64,000 nt of DNA from CAYQMF01 sp964418595 (GTDB lineage: Bacteria; Planctomycetota; UBA1135; UBA2386): positions 1 to 64,000 of the forward strand of contig CAYQMF010000023.1 of the NCBI GenBank assembly GCA_964418595.1. Reading direction: 5' to 3'. The position numbers were made by a program, and so were the translations under genes. The notes beneath the pieces were generated by a model. It had not been told where the DNA came from. It did not search any database and saw only the letters and a program-made list of their open reading frames with translations. This document shows positions 8,952 to 17,881 of the stretch, in pieces; the first letter of the stretch is position 1, and the number at the start of each line of letters is the position of its first letter.

Positions 8952-11746
8952 TTCCCGAGCGCGTGCAGCGTGTTCCAGATCGTCTGCTTGACCTGCGCGC
9001 CGTCCGCGGTGTCGACGTTGAGCTTGATCTGCATCTGCATGACCGGCTGGATGCCCGGAATCGTCAGCCGCACGGTCTTGCCGTCGGGGCTCAGCGTCGC
9101 TGCGGTGACCTTCAGTTTGTCCGAGTTGCGGTAGCCGATGTCGATCTTGCCGCCCATCTTGTTCATGTCCGCCTCGGGATCGCTCACCGACACGTGGGGC
9201 GAGCCGTACTGGCTGCCCCAGATGTAGTTCCAGACCTCGACGTCGAAGCTCTGCGGGTCCTCGGCCACCTCTTTGTCGAGGGGGACGCTGAAGGTGATGG
9301 CCACGCCGTCGGGCAGGCTGCGCAGGCCCACCGGGAGGCGCAGTGGCTTGCCCGTGTAGCGCACGCGCTGGAGCGCGCCGTCCTGCGCGGCGCTGGTCTG
9401 CCACCCCTTGAGCCCGCAGATGTAGAGCTGCCCGTCCACCGGGTTGAAGCGACCGCGCATGCAGCTCGATGCGAACGAGAGCGGCAGGCGCACGACGCCG
9501 CCCTGCATGCGGCCGTCGACCTCCTCCTTCAACACCTTGAACAGCGAGCACGTGCCATAGCTCAGGTGCAGCAGCTCACCTTGCAGCGGACCCCACTTGT
9601 CGCTGGTCACCCAGACCTGCGCGCCGGAGCTGTTGTCGACATCGTGCGGGAACCAGCACAGCGGCCGGTCGTACGTCGTGGGCGCCGCGTCGCGATGCGC
9701 GAGGTCGACGCAGCCGTTGAAGCTCCCGGGCGTCACCCAGCTCAACCGACACTTCGGCATCCACGTGCCCTCGTTGTCGCCCGCGGTCACCTGACCTTGC
9801 GGGCCCACTCCCATGCCGTTGGGCGCGCGGAAGCCGGTCGCGTACACGTCGAGCTTCTCGCCGTCCTTGCTGACGCGCAGGATGCAGCCGTGGTGGGGGA
9901 CGATCTTCTGGAAGCCGCGCCCGCCGGGGTTCACCGGTCCGCCCTTGGCGAAGTAGAAGTTGCCGGCGGCGTCGGTGTGCAGGTCGAAGGCGAACTCGTG
10001 GAAGCCCTCCGTCATCAGCACATCGTTGTTGAAGCACTCGTACCAATCGGCCTCGCCATCGCCGTTCACGTCGTGCAGGCGCGTGATCTGATCGCGGCCC
10101 AGCGTGTGCACCACGTCGCCGACGATGCGCAGGCCGAGCGGATCGAAGAGGCCGGTCGCGAACCGCTTCCAGGTGACCTTGGCCAGGCCCTTGTCGATGC
10201 CCGACACGATCCAGACGTCGCCGTTCCAGGTCGACACCGCGGCGCGCGTCCCGTCGGCGAAGAAGTCGAAGGCGCCGGTCCGCATCCAGGACGCGTACGG
10301 GTTGTCGAACGGCACCGGGATCGAGTCGACGGTGTAGGCGTCGGCGTCGGCGCCGAGCTGGCCGGCCACGGTGATGGCCTGCGTCCAGCGCGCGGGTCCG
10401 CCGCCGAGCGCCGCGGCAATGTCGGCAGACGGCCGTGCGGCACGCGCCGCCTCGTACACCGGGTCCAGATCGGCCCGATCGCCGCGCCAGATCCGCACGT
10501 CGAAGCGCGCCGGCGCGGCGTGCGCGGGGACGTGCAGCAGGGCGCGCCCATCGCGCAGGACCATCTCCGATCCGGATGGCGCCCCCTCGCTCAGGAGGAA
10601 CATCTGCGAGATCCGCTCCGTGGTGTGCACGTGGTGATCGGCGCCGAGCGCGCACACCGCGTCGAAAGCCAGCGGCGACGCGCGCTTGTCGTTCGTGCGC
10701 CCGACGAAGAGGAGATGGCGGAAGGTGCCGAGTGGCTGCCCGTCGGGCCGCGCGATGGCGACGCCGTGCTTGCCACCGTTGCCGAGCGCGTTGGTGTCGG
10801 CGTCGGCGACCTTCACCCATTTCGCGGGATCGTGCGCCGGCGCGTCGTCGGCGCTGGCGTAGACGGTGAAGCGCTGTCCGCCTTGGTTGCCGTTCGCGTA
10901 GGTGTGCAGACGGTGCAGGGACATGGGCTTCTGCAAGGACCGCGCGACCACGTTGGGCTTGACCCTGCGCTCGCCCGCGAGCCCCTCCGCGATGGCGGCC
11001 GCCAGCGTCGGGTTGTCGGCGACGTCGGCACCCGGCCCCCCGAAAGGCAGCGACGACCACGCACCGTCCGTGCGCGCCGCGGTCACCAGCTCCGGCCTGG
11101 GGGCAGTCCGTTCGATGAGGATCGAACGCGGCTCGACCGCGAAACCGGCCGCCGGCATGTCGCCAGCGAGTGCCAGCGTGCGTGCCTTGCTGCTCGGCGC
11201 CAACTGGAAGGAACGCACCAGGACGCGCTTGCCACCGCACGCTTCCATCGCCGACGTGTCGAGCACGCGGCTGCCGCCGATCTCGTAGTCGAAGACGACC
11301 CGATCGCCGGCGAGGTGGAGCCCGCGATACCGGCCCAGCGCGCGCGGCAGCGACCCGTGGCCGGGGAGCGGGCGCGGGTCCTCGAACTTGCCGTCGAGCG
11401 ACCAGCCGGGCACCGGATCGGTGTCGAACCAACTCGCCCCGCCGGTCTTCGAGTGCGGGCCATGGCTGCCGTCGAAGGGCGTGCCGCGCAGCGCCACGAA
11501 GCCGCCGTCCCATGCGCACGCCACGCGCAGGAGTTCGGTGTCGAAGAGCAGGCCGGCGGGGTCGTCCTTCCCGCCGAGCCGTACGGCGACGCCCTTCAGC
11601 GCCGTGTTGTCGGAGCGGGTGGCGCTGCTGAAGGTCTGCGCCAGCGCCGGTCCGAAGTCCATGCGCTCGTACCAGGGTGTGTCCTGCGCCGGCAGCGCGG
11701 CTGGGAGCGAAAGTGCGAGGAGAGCTGCAGAGTGGGTTCGTCGCAT
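8948..11746 (-). CDS. Large secreted DUF6797-type beta-propeller protein
   Basis: 932 residues with a signal peptide (LLALSLPAALPA, then Gln). The first part (about 20-330) is beta-rich with WFDTDPVPGWSLDGKFEDPRP-like text seen in DUF6797 proteins of Planctomycetota and Verrucomicrobiota. Residues about 430-800 form a propeller of the PQQ/sorbosone-dehydrogenase-like type, with FRAPNGMGVGPQGQVTAGDN and PHHGCILRVSKDG. No haem c motif (CxxCH) was found, unlike many relatives. A role in secreted sugar or polymer oxidation is a family-level guess only. The gene is followed by the radical SAM gene with a GTGA overlap. Confidence 0.78.
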   Translation of the reverse strand: MRRTHSAALLALSLPAALPAQDTPWYERMDFGPALAQTFSSATRSDNTALKGVAVRLGGKDDPAGLLFDTELLRVACAWDGGFVALRGTPFDGSHGPHSKTGGASWFDTDPVPGWSLDGKFEDPRPLPGHGSLPRALGRYRGLHLAGDRVVFDYEIGGSRVLDTSAMEACGGKRVLVRSFQLAPSSKARTLALAGDMPAAGFAVEPRSILIERTAPRPELVTAARTDGAWSSLPFGGPGADVADNPTLAAAIAEGLAGERRVKPNVVARSLQKPMSLHRLHTYANGNQGGQRFTVYASADDAPAHDPAKWVKVADADTNALGNGGKHGVAIARPDGQPLGTFRHLLFVGRTNDKRASPLAFDAVCALGADHHVHTTERISQMFLLSEGAPSGSEMVLRDGRALLHVPAHAAPARFDVRIWRGDRADLDPVYEAARAARPSADIAAALGGGPARWTQAITVAGQLGADADAYTVDSIPVPFDNPYASWMRTGAFDFFADGTRAAVSTWNGDVWIVSGIDKGLAKVTWKRFATGLFDPLGLRIVGDVVHTLGRDQITRLHDVNGDGEADWYECFNNDVLMTEGFHEFAFDLHTDAAGNFYFAKGGPVNPGGRGFQKIVPHHGCILRVSKDGEKLDVYATGFRAPNGMGVGPQGQVTAGDNEGTWMPKCRLSWVTPGSFNGCVDLAHRDAAPTTYDRPLCWFPHDVDNSSGAQVWVTSDKWGPLQGELLHLSYGTCSLFKVLKEEVDGRMQGGVVRLPLSFASSCMRGRFNPVDGQLYICGLKGWQTSAAQDGALQRVRYTGKPLRLPVGLRSLPDGVAITFSVPLDKEVAEDPQSFDVEVWNYIWGSQYGSPHVSVSDPEADMNKMGGKIDIGYRNSDKLKVTAATLSPDGKTVRLTIPGIQPVMQMQIKLNVDTADGAQVKQTIWNTLHALGK

Positions 11747-11767
11747 GGCGAAGTCTCGGGGTCGCGG

Positions 11768-11773
11768 AGTCTA
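11768..11773 (-). promoter_or_regulatory. Candidate -10 element TAGACT
   Basis: TAGACT on the minus strand, 21 nt before the start at 11746. The same hexamer precedes the genes starting at 19507 (minus) and 52949 (plus). No convincing -35 box was seen. Low-confidence call based on recurrence and position. Confidence 0.35.
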
Positions 11774-11825
11774 GCGCGACCACCGCTCACGCCCACGCCG
11801 GACTTCCGGCCGCGTACCGCTGCCC

Positions 11826-12173
11826 TCAGCCGGCGCGGAGCAGCCGGTCCTGGCGGTGCAGGCGTCGCACCGCGATCGCGCGTTCGACCGCGGCATCGGC
11901 CACGTCCCACGTGCAGCCGTGCCGCTGCGTCAGCTCGATGAGCAGCGGCTCCATCGGCAGGAGGGTCGCGGCACCGGCGAGGGCCGCGAAGGCCCGCATG
12001 ACGTCCTCGACCGACGGCGCGCCGTCGCCGGGCTCGCAGTACTCATCGGCCTCCTGTCCCGCGCCCATGCAGCACGGCACCACGTTGTTACCGCACCGGC
12101 TGCACTGCCCGTGCCCGTGCACCCACACGAGTTGCAACGGTTGGCCGCAGGCCGGACACGGGCCTTCGTTCAC
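11826..12173 (-). CDS. Small zinc-ribbon protein coupled to nfu
   Basis: A 115-residue cytoplasmic protein starting at GTG 12173, which overlaps the nfu stop (GTGA). It has an N-terminal zinc ribbon, CPACGQPLQLVWVHGHGQCSRCG (about residues 5-27), followed by a further CC pair in NNVVPCCMGAG, then a helical region with ELTQRHGCTWDVADAAVERA. The family is not recognised. The coupling to an iron-sulfur scaffold gene suggests a role in metal handling or Fe-S assembly, but that is inference from position. Confidence 0.7.
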   Translation of the reverse strand: MNEGPCPACGQPLQLVWVHGHGQCSRCGNNVVPCCMGAGQEADEYCEPGDGAPSVEDVMRAFAALAGAATLLPMEPLLIELTQRHGCTWDVADAAVERAIAVRRLHRQDRLLRAG

Positions 12174-12724
12174 ACGCTGATCACGCTCAGCTCCTCGTCC
12201 ACCTCGGACTGGAGCATGTTCTGGATCGCCGCCAGCGTCCCGGCGATCGAACTCGGGCACGAACCGCATGCGCCCTGGTATCGGATCTTGAGCACCTTGC
12301 TCTCCAGCCCGAGGATCTCGAGCCCACCGCCATCCCCGGCGAGCGCCGGACGGACGCGGTCGTCGAGGAGCGCATCGATCCGGCTCATCAGCTCGACGTC
12401 ATCGACGGCTTGCGCGGCGGCGGCCACCGCAGCCCCCGCGGTCGGCGCCATCGCGGCTGCGTCGATGTCGTGGGTGTCGAGGACGGTGCGCACCTGGTCG
12501 GTGACCGTGCGCCAGTTGGCGCCGTCGTCCCAAGTCACCGTGACGAAGTCATCCATGTAGAAGAGCGCCTTCACGCCCGGGATCGAGAACAGGGCCTGCG
12601 AGAGCGCATCGCCCTCTGCCTTGCTCCGGTCCGCGAGGTCGCGCGGCTTGCTGCTGACCGTGCGGTCGAGGAAGAACTTGTAGGCGTTGGGATTGGGGGT
12701 CGGCTGGACGCTGAGGACTTTCAT
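12170..12724 (-). CDS. Nfu-type iron-sulfur cluster carrier (NifU-like)
   Basis: 184 residues. The N-terminal Nfu_N domain (about 1-85) begins VQPTPNPNAYKFFLD and contains GVKALFYMDDFVTVTW. A short Ala-rich linker follows, then the NifU C-terminal domain (about 110-184) with the cluster-binding pair Cys153 and Cys156 in ACGSCPSS. The family binds a 4Fe-4S cluster and passes it to apoproteins in the cytoplasm. Both domains are complete. It is followed, with a 4-nt overlap, by a small zinc-ribbon gene. A TAACAC hexamer at 12757-12752 could be the -10 box. Confidence 0.92.
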   Translation of the reverse strand: MKVLSVQPTPNPNAYKFFLDRTVSSKPRDLADRSKAEGDALSQALFSIPGVKALFYMDDFVTVTWDDGANWRTVTDQVRTVLDTHDIDAAAMAPTAGAAVAAAAQAVDDVELMSRIDALLDDRVRPALAGDGGGLEILGLESKVLKIRYQGACGSCPSSIAGTLAAIQNMLQSEVDEELSVISV

Positions 12725-12810
12725 GGCGATCGGGGTGGGCGACAGGGCGCGGTGTTACGGCAGGGAGGGGACGCAGGCAATGGGGCGCGCAGGTCGCAAG
12801 GGAAGATCGC

Positions 12811-15807
12811 TCAATGCAGGAGATCGCTGCGCGCATCGACGGGGCCCGTGGTGAGGAAGACCGGCTTCCAGATCCCGCCCGCGCCGTTGTGGTCGACCAC
12901 CCTCAGCACGATCTGCGCCTGTGTCCCCGGGGTGAGGAAGCGCGTGACGTCGGCGGTGACCCGCTGCAGCCACACCGTCTCCTTGGTTTCGGGGTTGCCG
13001 AAGCGGGCGACTTCCTGGCCGCCGACGTAGAGGCGGAAGGAATCGTCGACGCCTTCGAACACTGCGCTCACCGTGCGACCCTTCCAGTCGGCTGGTACCT
13101 CCACCGTCGTCCGGTACCAGGCCACGCCGTCGTAGTGCCGGAAGCCCTGCGACTCCCAGTGGCTCTTGGTGTTCACCTTCCGCCAACCATCTGCCGGGCC
13201 CCCTTTGGCGAAGCCGAGCGCGAGGCCCTCGTCCTTCGGGTCGGTGCGCAGCTCCCACTCCGGGAGATCCACGACCGCGTTGCCGAGGAACGCGGCCAAC
13301 GCTTCGACCGTGGCTGGCGCCAGCGCGCGCTGCGGTGCTCGACCCTCGCGCAGGTGCCGCACGAACTCGCCGAGCAACCACTGGCCGGCGTCGGTGTCGT
13401 GGTTCAACGCGGTGGCGAGCAGCCGCCCTGAGCCCACGCGACAGTCGAACGCCAGCAGGTGCGCGCGCACCGTCGGGATGTCGTGCGTCTCCCAGAAGGC
13501 GAGGACCGGATCGACCTGATCGACGAGGTTCGCCCACGGGATCACGCGTCCGCTTTCGAGGTCGAAGGTCGACAGCTCCTGCAGCAGTTCGGCGGGCACG
13601 CGCGCGTGCAGCGGATGCGGGGGCGTGAAGGTCGCGCCGCGCAGCATCCACATGCCGTCGGTCTTGAGGCTGCGCGCGCGGTCGCCGCACAGGTGCAGCA
13701 CGCGGCCGCCGTCGCGCAGGAACGCCAAGATCGCGGCGTCCAGGGTCTTCACGATGCGCACGTCGCCCTGCTCCGTGGGCGGCGCCTTCGGCAGGGCCCA
13801 CACGTCCCAGTGGTTTGCCGCGGCGTGGCTGCCGCTCAGCGTCGCCTGCACGCGCAGGCGCGTCGGCGCGTTCACTTCGACCTTGGCGCGCACGGCGATC
13901 GGCGTCGAGACCTCGCCAGATGCCACCGCCACCGTGCGCCCGAACGTCTCCGCCCCGTCGCCGACCACGACCTCGACGCGTCCCGCACACGCCCCGGGAC
14001 CGGCGTGGGCGACCCGTACGCCGAACTGCAGGGGCCCGACGAACGCGCGCGCGTCCCTCGGCGCGTCCAGGCACAGCATGGTGTCGCCGTGCCACGCCCA
14101 GTCGGCCTCCGGCCACTTCATCGCGCCGAGATCGTCGTACAGGCCCATGCGCGCGAGCGTGAAGTCGCGCAGCACCGACACCGTGTAGCCGGCGGCGGGA
14201 AGGTCGAGCCGCAGCCGTTCGATCTGGTACTTGCGCATGCGCATCGCGAACGCCAGCGAGTCCGGCCGCAGCGCTGCGAGGGTCGCCGGCCCGAACTCCA
14301 TCGCCACCCACGCCTCGAAGCGCGGCTGGTCGTCGATGCAGCGCGGCGCCCACCACGGCCTGTCCCCGGGATGCGCCTGCCGCCAGGCTGCGAGGTCCAC
14401 CCACGTGTCGGCGGCGATGCACTCGCCGAGCAGCAGCGGCTTGGGCTCGCGCGCGGCGATGAACTTCTCGAAGTGGGCGAGCTTGCCGGGCCACCACGAG
14501 TTGTTGCCGTACGGATGGTCGTCGAAGAAGTCGTAGACGCGCAGCCACTCGATCCACGACGAGTCGTCGACGACCAGCGTCTGCCGGATCGCCTCGTGTG
14601 CAGCGTCGTACAGCCCCTGGATCACCGTCAGGTCGGCCGAGTGGCCGGTCTCGCAGGTGAGGCTGCGGAACGGCACGCACACGTGGCTGCGGTCGTGCCG
14701 GAAGAACTCGCCGAACTCGCTCACCAGCGCGTCGCGATGCTCGGGCGTGAGCGTCGGGTGCCAGGTGGGGTACTCCTGCCACACGAGCATCCCGATCTCG
14801 TCGGCGATCTCGAAGAACGCGCGCGGCGGGACCCAAAGGCAGGCCTTCACCATGTTGAACCCGCGCGCGCGCAGGTCCTCCAGCTCGCGCCGCCACACCG
14901 ACGGGTCGGGGTTGGGCGCGAACAGCGGCGGCTCGTAGCCCCAGTGCAGCACCCCGCGCACCTGCAGCGGCTCGCCGTCGAGGAGCAGGCGCCGGCCGTC
15001 GGCACGCAGGTCGCGGAAGCCCACGCGGGAGACGACCTGGTCGAGGATCTGCTCGCCGCGCCGCAGCTCGAGTTCGATCGGATAGAGGTGGGGATGGCGA
15101 GGCGACCAGCGCCGGTCGGCGCCGCAGCCGGTGCGCGACATCGCCGTCTTGCCCGGCAGGACATCCTGCCGCAGTGTGGTCACCACCCGCGCACCGTCCC
15201 GCACCGTGATGCGCAACTCGACGGGCTCGACGCCATCGCCGGCGCGGAGGATCGGTGCCTCGACGTGCAGGATGTCGGCGTCCCCGAAGACCATCAGGCC
15301 GGTCCGGTCGAGCGAGGGGCCGTCGTATGCACACAGCCACACGTCCTGCCAGATCCCACCGAAGTGGGGCTGGATGATGGGGTGGAAGCCCTGCGTGTTG
15401 TGCCCGACCTTTTCGTCGACGAAGACGTCGAGCAGGTCGACGCCGTCCGCGCGGGCCCCCGCGAGGCGGGCGAGGAACGGCGTCCAGCCGCCGAGGTGGC
15501 GCGCGACCTGCACGCCGTTGACGAAGACCACGGCCTCCGTCGCCACGGCGGTGAACTCGAGGTGTCGATACGGTGCCAGCGCGCGCAGGTCGAGCGTGCG
15601 CCGGTACCAGCCGCCGCCGTCGAACTCGGCGCCGAGCGCCGCCTCGAACGTCCCGGGCACCGCGATCGGCGCGAACGCGGCGTCCGCGGGCCGCGCCGCG
15701 AGCGTGCCACGCGCGAAGGTCCAGCCGTCGCGCAGCGGCGTGCGCGTCTGCGCGGGCGCCGGGAGGACGAAGCAGGCGAGGGACAAGGCGAGCAGCGCAC
15801 GCACCAT
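12811..15807 (-). CDS. Secreted glycoside hydrolase family 2-like enzyme
   Basis: 998 residues with a signal peptide (LALSLACFVLPAPA, then Gln). The order is that of GH2: sugar-binding jelly roll (about 25-180, VPGTFEAALG and GGGWYRRTLDL), Ig-like domain, and TIM barrel (about 280-520). Candidate catalytic residues are the Glu in LTCETGHSADL (acid/base; the usual Asn-Glu is Cys-Glu here) and the Glu in LLLGECIAAD (nucleophile). The C-terminus adds another jelly roll (GVAWYRTTVEVPADWKG). It is probably exported and acts on beta-linked polysaccharides; the exact sugar cannot be told. TAAGGT at 15819-15814 ends 6 nt before the ATG, suggesting a leaderless transcript. Confidence 0.85.
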   Translation of the reverse strand: MVRALLALSLACFVLPAPAQTRTPLRDGWTFARGTLAARPADAAFAPIAVPGTFEAALGAEFDGGGWYRRTLDLRALAPYRHLEFTAVATEAVVFVNGVQVARHLGGWTPFLARLAGARADGVDLLDVFVDEKVGHNTQGFHPIIQPHFGGIWQDVWLCAYDGPSLDRTGLMVFGDADILHVEAPILRAGDGVEPVELRITVRDGARVVTTLRQDVLPGKTAMSRTGCGADRRWSPRHPHLYPIELELRRGEQILDQVVSRVGFRDLRADGRRLLLDGEPLQVRGVLHWGYEPPLFAPNPDPSVWRRELEDLRARGFNMVKACLWVPPRAFFEIADEIGMLVWQEYPTWHPTLTPEHRDALVSEFGEFFRHDRSHVCVPFRSLTCETGHSADLTVIQGLYDAAHEAIRQTLVVDDSSWIEWLRVYDFFDDHPYGNNSWWPGKLAHFEKFIAAREPKPLLLGECIAADTWVDLAAWRQAHPGDRPWWAPRCIDDQPRFEAWVAMEFGPATLAALRPDSLAFAMRMRKYQIERLRLDLPAAGYTVSVLRDFTLARMGLYDDLGAMKWPEADWAWHGDTMLCLDAPRDARAFVGPLQFGVRVAHAGPGACAGRVEVVVGDGAETFGRTVAVASGEVSTPIAVRAKVEVNAPTRLRVQATLSGSHAAANHWDVWALPKAPPTEQGDVRIVKTLDAAILAFLRDGGRVLHLCGDRARSLKTDGMWMLRGATFTPPHPLHARVPAELLQELSTFDLESGRVIPWANLVDQVDPVLAFWETHDIPTVRAHLLAFDCRVGSGRLLATALNHDTDAGQWLLGEFVRHLREGRAPQRALAPATVEALAAFLGNAVVDLPEWELRTDPKDEGLALGFAKGGPADGWRKVNTKSHWESQGFRHYDGVAWYRTTVEVPADWKGRTVSAVFEGVDDSFRLYVGGQEVARFGNPETKETVWLQRVTADVTRFLTPGTQAQIVLRVVDHNGAGGIWKPVFLTTGPVDARSDLLH

Positions 15808-15896
15808 GGCGGCACCTTAGGGCCGCGTGCGTACACCGGAAAGCGGGCGCGCTGTGTCGTTGCGCGCGCGCGGCGAGCGTGGCACCCTCCTCGGCG

Positions 15897-17546
15897 ATGC
15901 CCGACCACAGCGCCCAGCTCGACGCGATCGCGACCTCGCTCGGGGAACCGGTCCCCGCGGTCCCGGTCCCGCCGCTCGGCACTGCGGTGCCGGGGCCGCT
16001 GCTTGCCGCGAGCGATGCCCGGCTGTTCGCTGCCCTGGTCGATCTCACGAAGCGGCGCGAGCGCGGGTTCGCCGACGCCGTCGCTGCCGAGATCGCCGCC
16101 TGGCTGCCGGCGAAGGGGCGCGTCACCTTCCACCGCGACGCTGCCACGGCCCTCGCCGCGGCGATCGCGGGGGAAGCTTCCCTCGTCGTCGGTCCCGTGG
16201 GCGATCCGCCTCCCGGCGCCCCGGTCGCTTCTCGCGCCGAGGCGCTCGCGCACCTGGGTTCGGCGCGGGCGCTGGTCTTCGAGCCGCGCTTCGAGGATGC
16301 CGCGGACGAAGCAGCGCTGCGCGCCGTACTGGCCGCCGCGCGCGCCGCGCGCATCCGCCTCGTCGCCGACGAGACCCGCACCGCCGGGCGCACGGCGCCC
16401 GGTTCGGCGTGCGTGGCTCTCGGCCTGCCCTGCGACGAGATCGTGCTCGGCGAAGGCCTCACCGTCGGCCGCCCCTTCGGCGCGCGTGTGCTGTGCGGTC
16501 AGGACCCCGTCGCGCGGGTGGTCGACGCTTCGCCGCTCTCGATCCTGCTCGCCGGCGCCACCGCGCGCGTGCTGCGCGAAGCGCCCGCGTCGATCGCGCT
16601 CGGCGTCCATGGCGCGAGCCTGCGCACGGCGTTCCTCGCGGCGTGTGCGCGCGAGAGCATCGACGCGTCGGTGGTGGGCCCACCGGCGCTGGCGCGGTTC
16701 GTGCTGCGCGGCCAGGAAGGCGTCGACGCCGAGCTGCTGCTGTCGCACGCTGGCCTCGAGATCGAGCGCCTCGGTGCGCGCGCGAGCATCTGGATCGTGC
16801 CGCACGCCGGTTGGGATCAGCAGGCACTGCGCCTGCACACGATCCTCGACGGCGCCATGGCGCGGCTGCGGACGCGCCTCGTCGAGGCGAACTCGTACCT
16901 CAGCGGCGGCCTGCCGTTCTGCTTCTCGGCGGGGGAGCCGACCCTGCGCGCGCGCGGGCTCGCGATCTATCGCTTCCCCAAGCGCGGCCCGGTCGACGTG
17001 TTCGCGCGCGGTGATCGGATCTGCATCCGCTTCGCCGAGGGCGAGCTGGGACCCATCGTGTCGTCGGGCTTCTACGTGCCCACGCGCCTCATCGGCGACT
17101 TCGAGGCCAGCATCGAGTACGAGCTGCATGGCTGGGACCCGGGGCCCGACGCGGCGTGCTTCGCCCTCTTCTTCCAGAACGAGCTGTCGACCGGCCGCTA
17201 CTACGCGCAGCGCACGACCACTCCGGATGGGACGCACACCGCGCACTCCGGCTTCGATGGCGTGCTCAGCGCGGGTCACGGCGTCCGCGGCCCGCGCGGC
17301 GCGTTCCGCCTCGCGCGCGCGGGGGCGCGGATCACGGCGTGGCACCGCGCCGGGGAGCAGGGCGAGTGGGTCGAACTCGGCAGCACCGACCGCGGGACCC
17401 GCGACGACGGGATCCTCGGCGCCAAGATCTGGGCGAAGGTCGCCTGCGGCGGGCTCGAGGCGTCGCTGTTCGACCTGCGCGTGCGAGCGTCGATCGCCGC
17501 GACCCAGGATCCGATCCCCGAGGTCATCCCCGACCCGCGCGTCTGA
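15897..17546 (+). CDS. Degenerate class-III-aminotransferase-like protein fused to a concanavalin-like domain
   Basis: 549 residues from the ATG at 15897. The N-terminal about 330 residues have the outline of a fold-type I PLP enzyme of the class III (glutamate-1-semialdehyde aminotransferase-like) group: VADETRTAGR resembles DExxTGxGR, and IVLGEGLTVGRPFGA resembles the stretch that normally carries the PLP lysine (GKxxxGGxPxGA), but the lysine is Gly-Glu-Gly here. The C-terminal about 200 residues (SSGFYVPTRLIGDFEASIEYELHGW) look like a lectin/LamG-type beta sandwich. No signal peptide is seen. It is most likely a non-catalytic derivative. The family assignment is inference from motifs and has moderate weight. 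Confidence 0.65.
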   Translation: MPDHSAQLDAIATSLGEPVPAVPVPPLGTAVPGPLLAASDARLFAALVDLTKRRERGFADAVAAEIAAWLPAKGRVTFHRDAATALAAAIAGEASLVVGPVGDPPPGAPVASRAEALAHLGSARALVFEPRFEDAADEAALRAVLAAARAARIRLVADETRTAGRTAPGSACVALGLPCDEIVLGEGLTVGRPFGARVLCGQDPVARVVDASPLSILLAGATARVLREAPASIALGVHGASLRTAFLAACARESIDASVVGPPALARFVLRGQEGVDAELLLSHAGLEIERLGARASIWIVPHAGWDQQALRLHTILDGAMARLRTRLVEANSYLSGGLPFCFSAGEPTLRARGLAIYRFPKRGPVDVFARGDRICIRFAEGELGPIVSSGFYVPTRLIGDFEASIEYELHGWDPGPDAACFALFFQNELSTGRYYAQRTTTPDGTHTAHSGFDGVLSAGHGVRGPRGAFRLARAGARITAWHRAGEQGEWVELGSTDRGTRDDGILGAKIWAKVACGGLEASLFDLRVRASIAATQDPIPEVIPDPRV

Positions 17547-17653
17547 ATGCTTGCGGGATCCGGCACGCGCCCGTGCGGAACGCCCGCCTGCCGGTCCGCC
17601 AGTTTGCGGTAGAACCTCCGCCACGCCGCACGAGCGCGGCGCTGAGGTGTGCG

Positions 17654-17881
17654 ATGTCAGCAAAGGTCCAGGTCGGCGATCTCGGGATGGCAATCCTCTT
17701 CGGCGTCGCCATCGGGCTAGCGGTGGGGTTTGGCGCGTACGGCGCCGGACTCCCGTCCAACATGGTCGGTCCCCTCACCGGCGCCGTCGTCGGGTCGCTC
17801 GTGAGCCTCATCTATCGCGGGCGCGCGAGCAAGCGACTCCCGCCGCCGGATGCCGACGGCGGCAAGGTGCCGCGGCCGTGA
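17654..17881 (+). CDS. Small two-helix membrane protein
   Basis: 75 residues with two hydrophobic segments (about 9-31, LGMAILFGVAIGLAVGFGAYG, and 38-55, VGPLTGAVVGSLVSLIY), rich in Gly and Ala, followed by a charged tail with RGRASKRLPPPDADGGK. No known family. The ATG follows a GAGGTGTGC ribosome-like stretch. The stop overlaps the ATG of the next gene by one base, so the two membrane proteins are probably co-expressed. Confidence 0.65.
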   Translation: MSAKVQVGDLGMAILFGVAIGLAVGFGAYGAGLPSNMVGPLTGAVVGSLVSLIYRGRASKRLPPPDADGGKVPRP

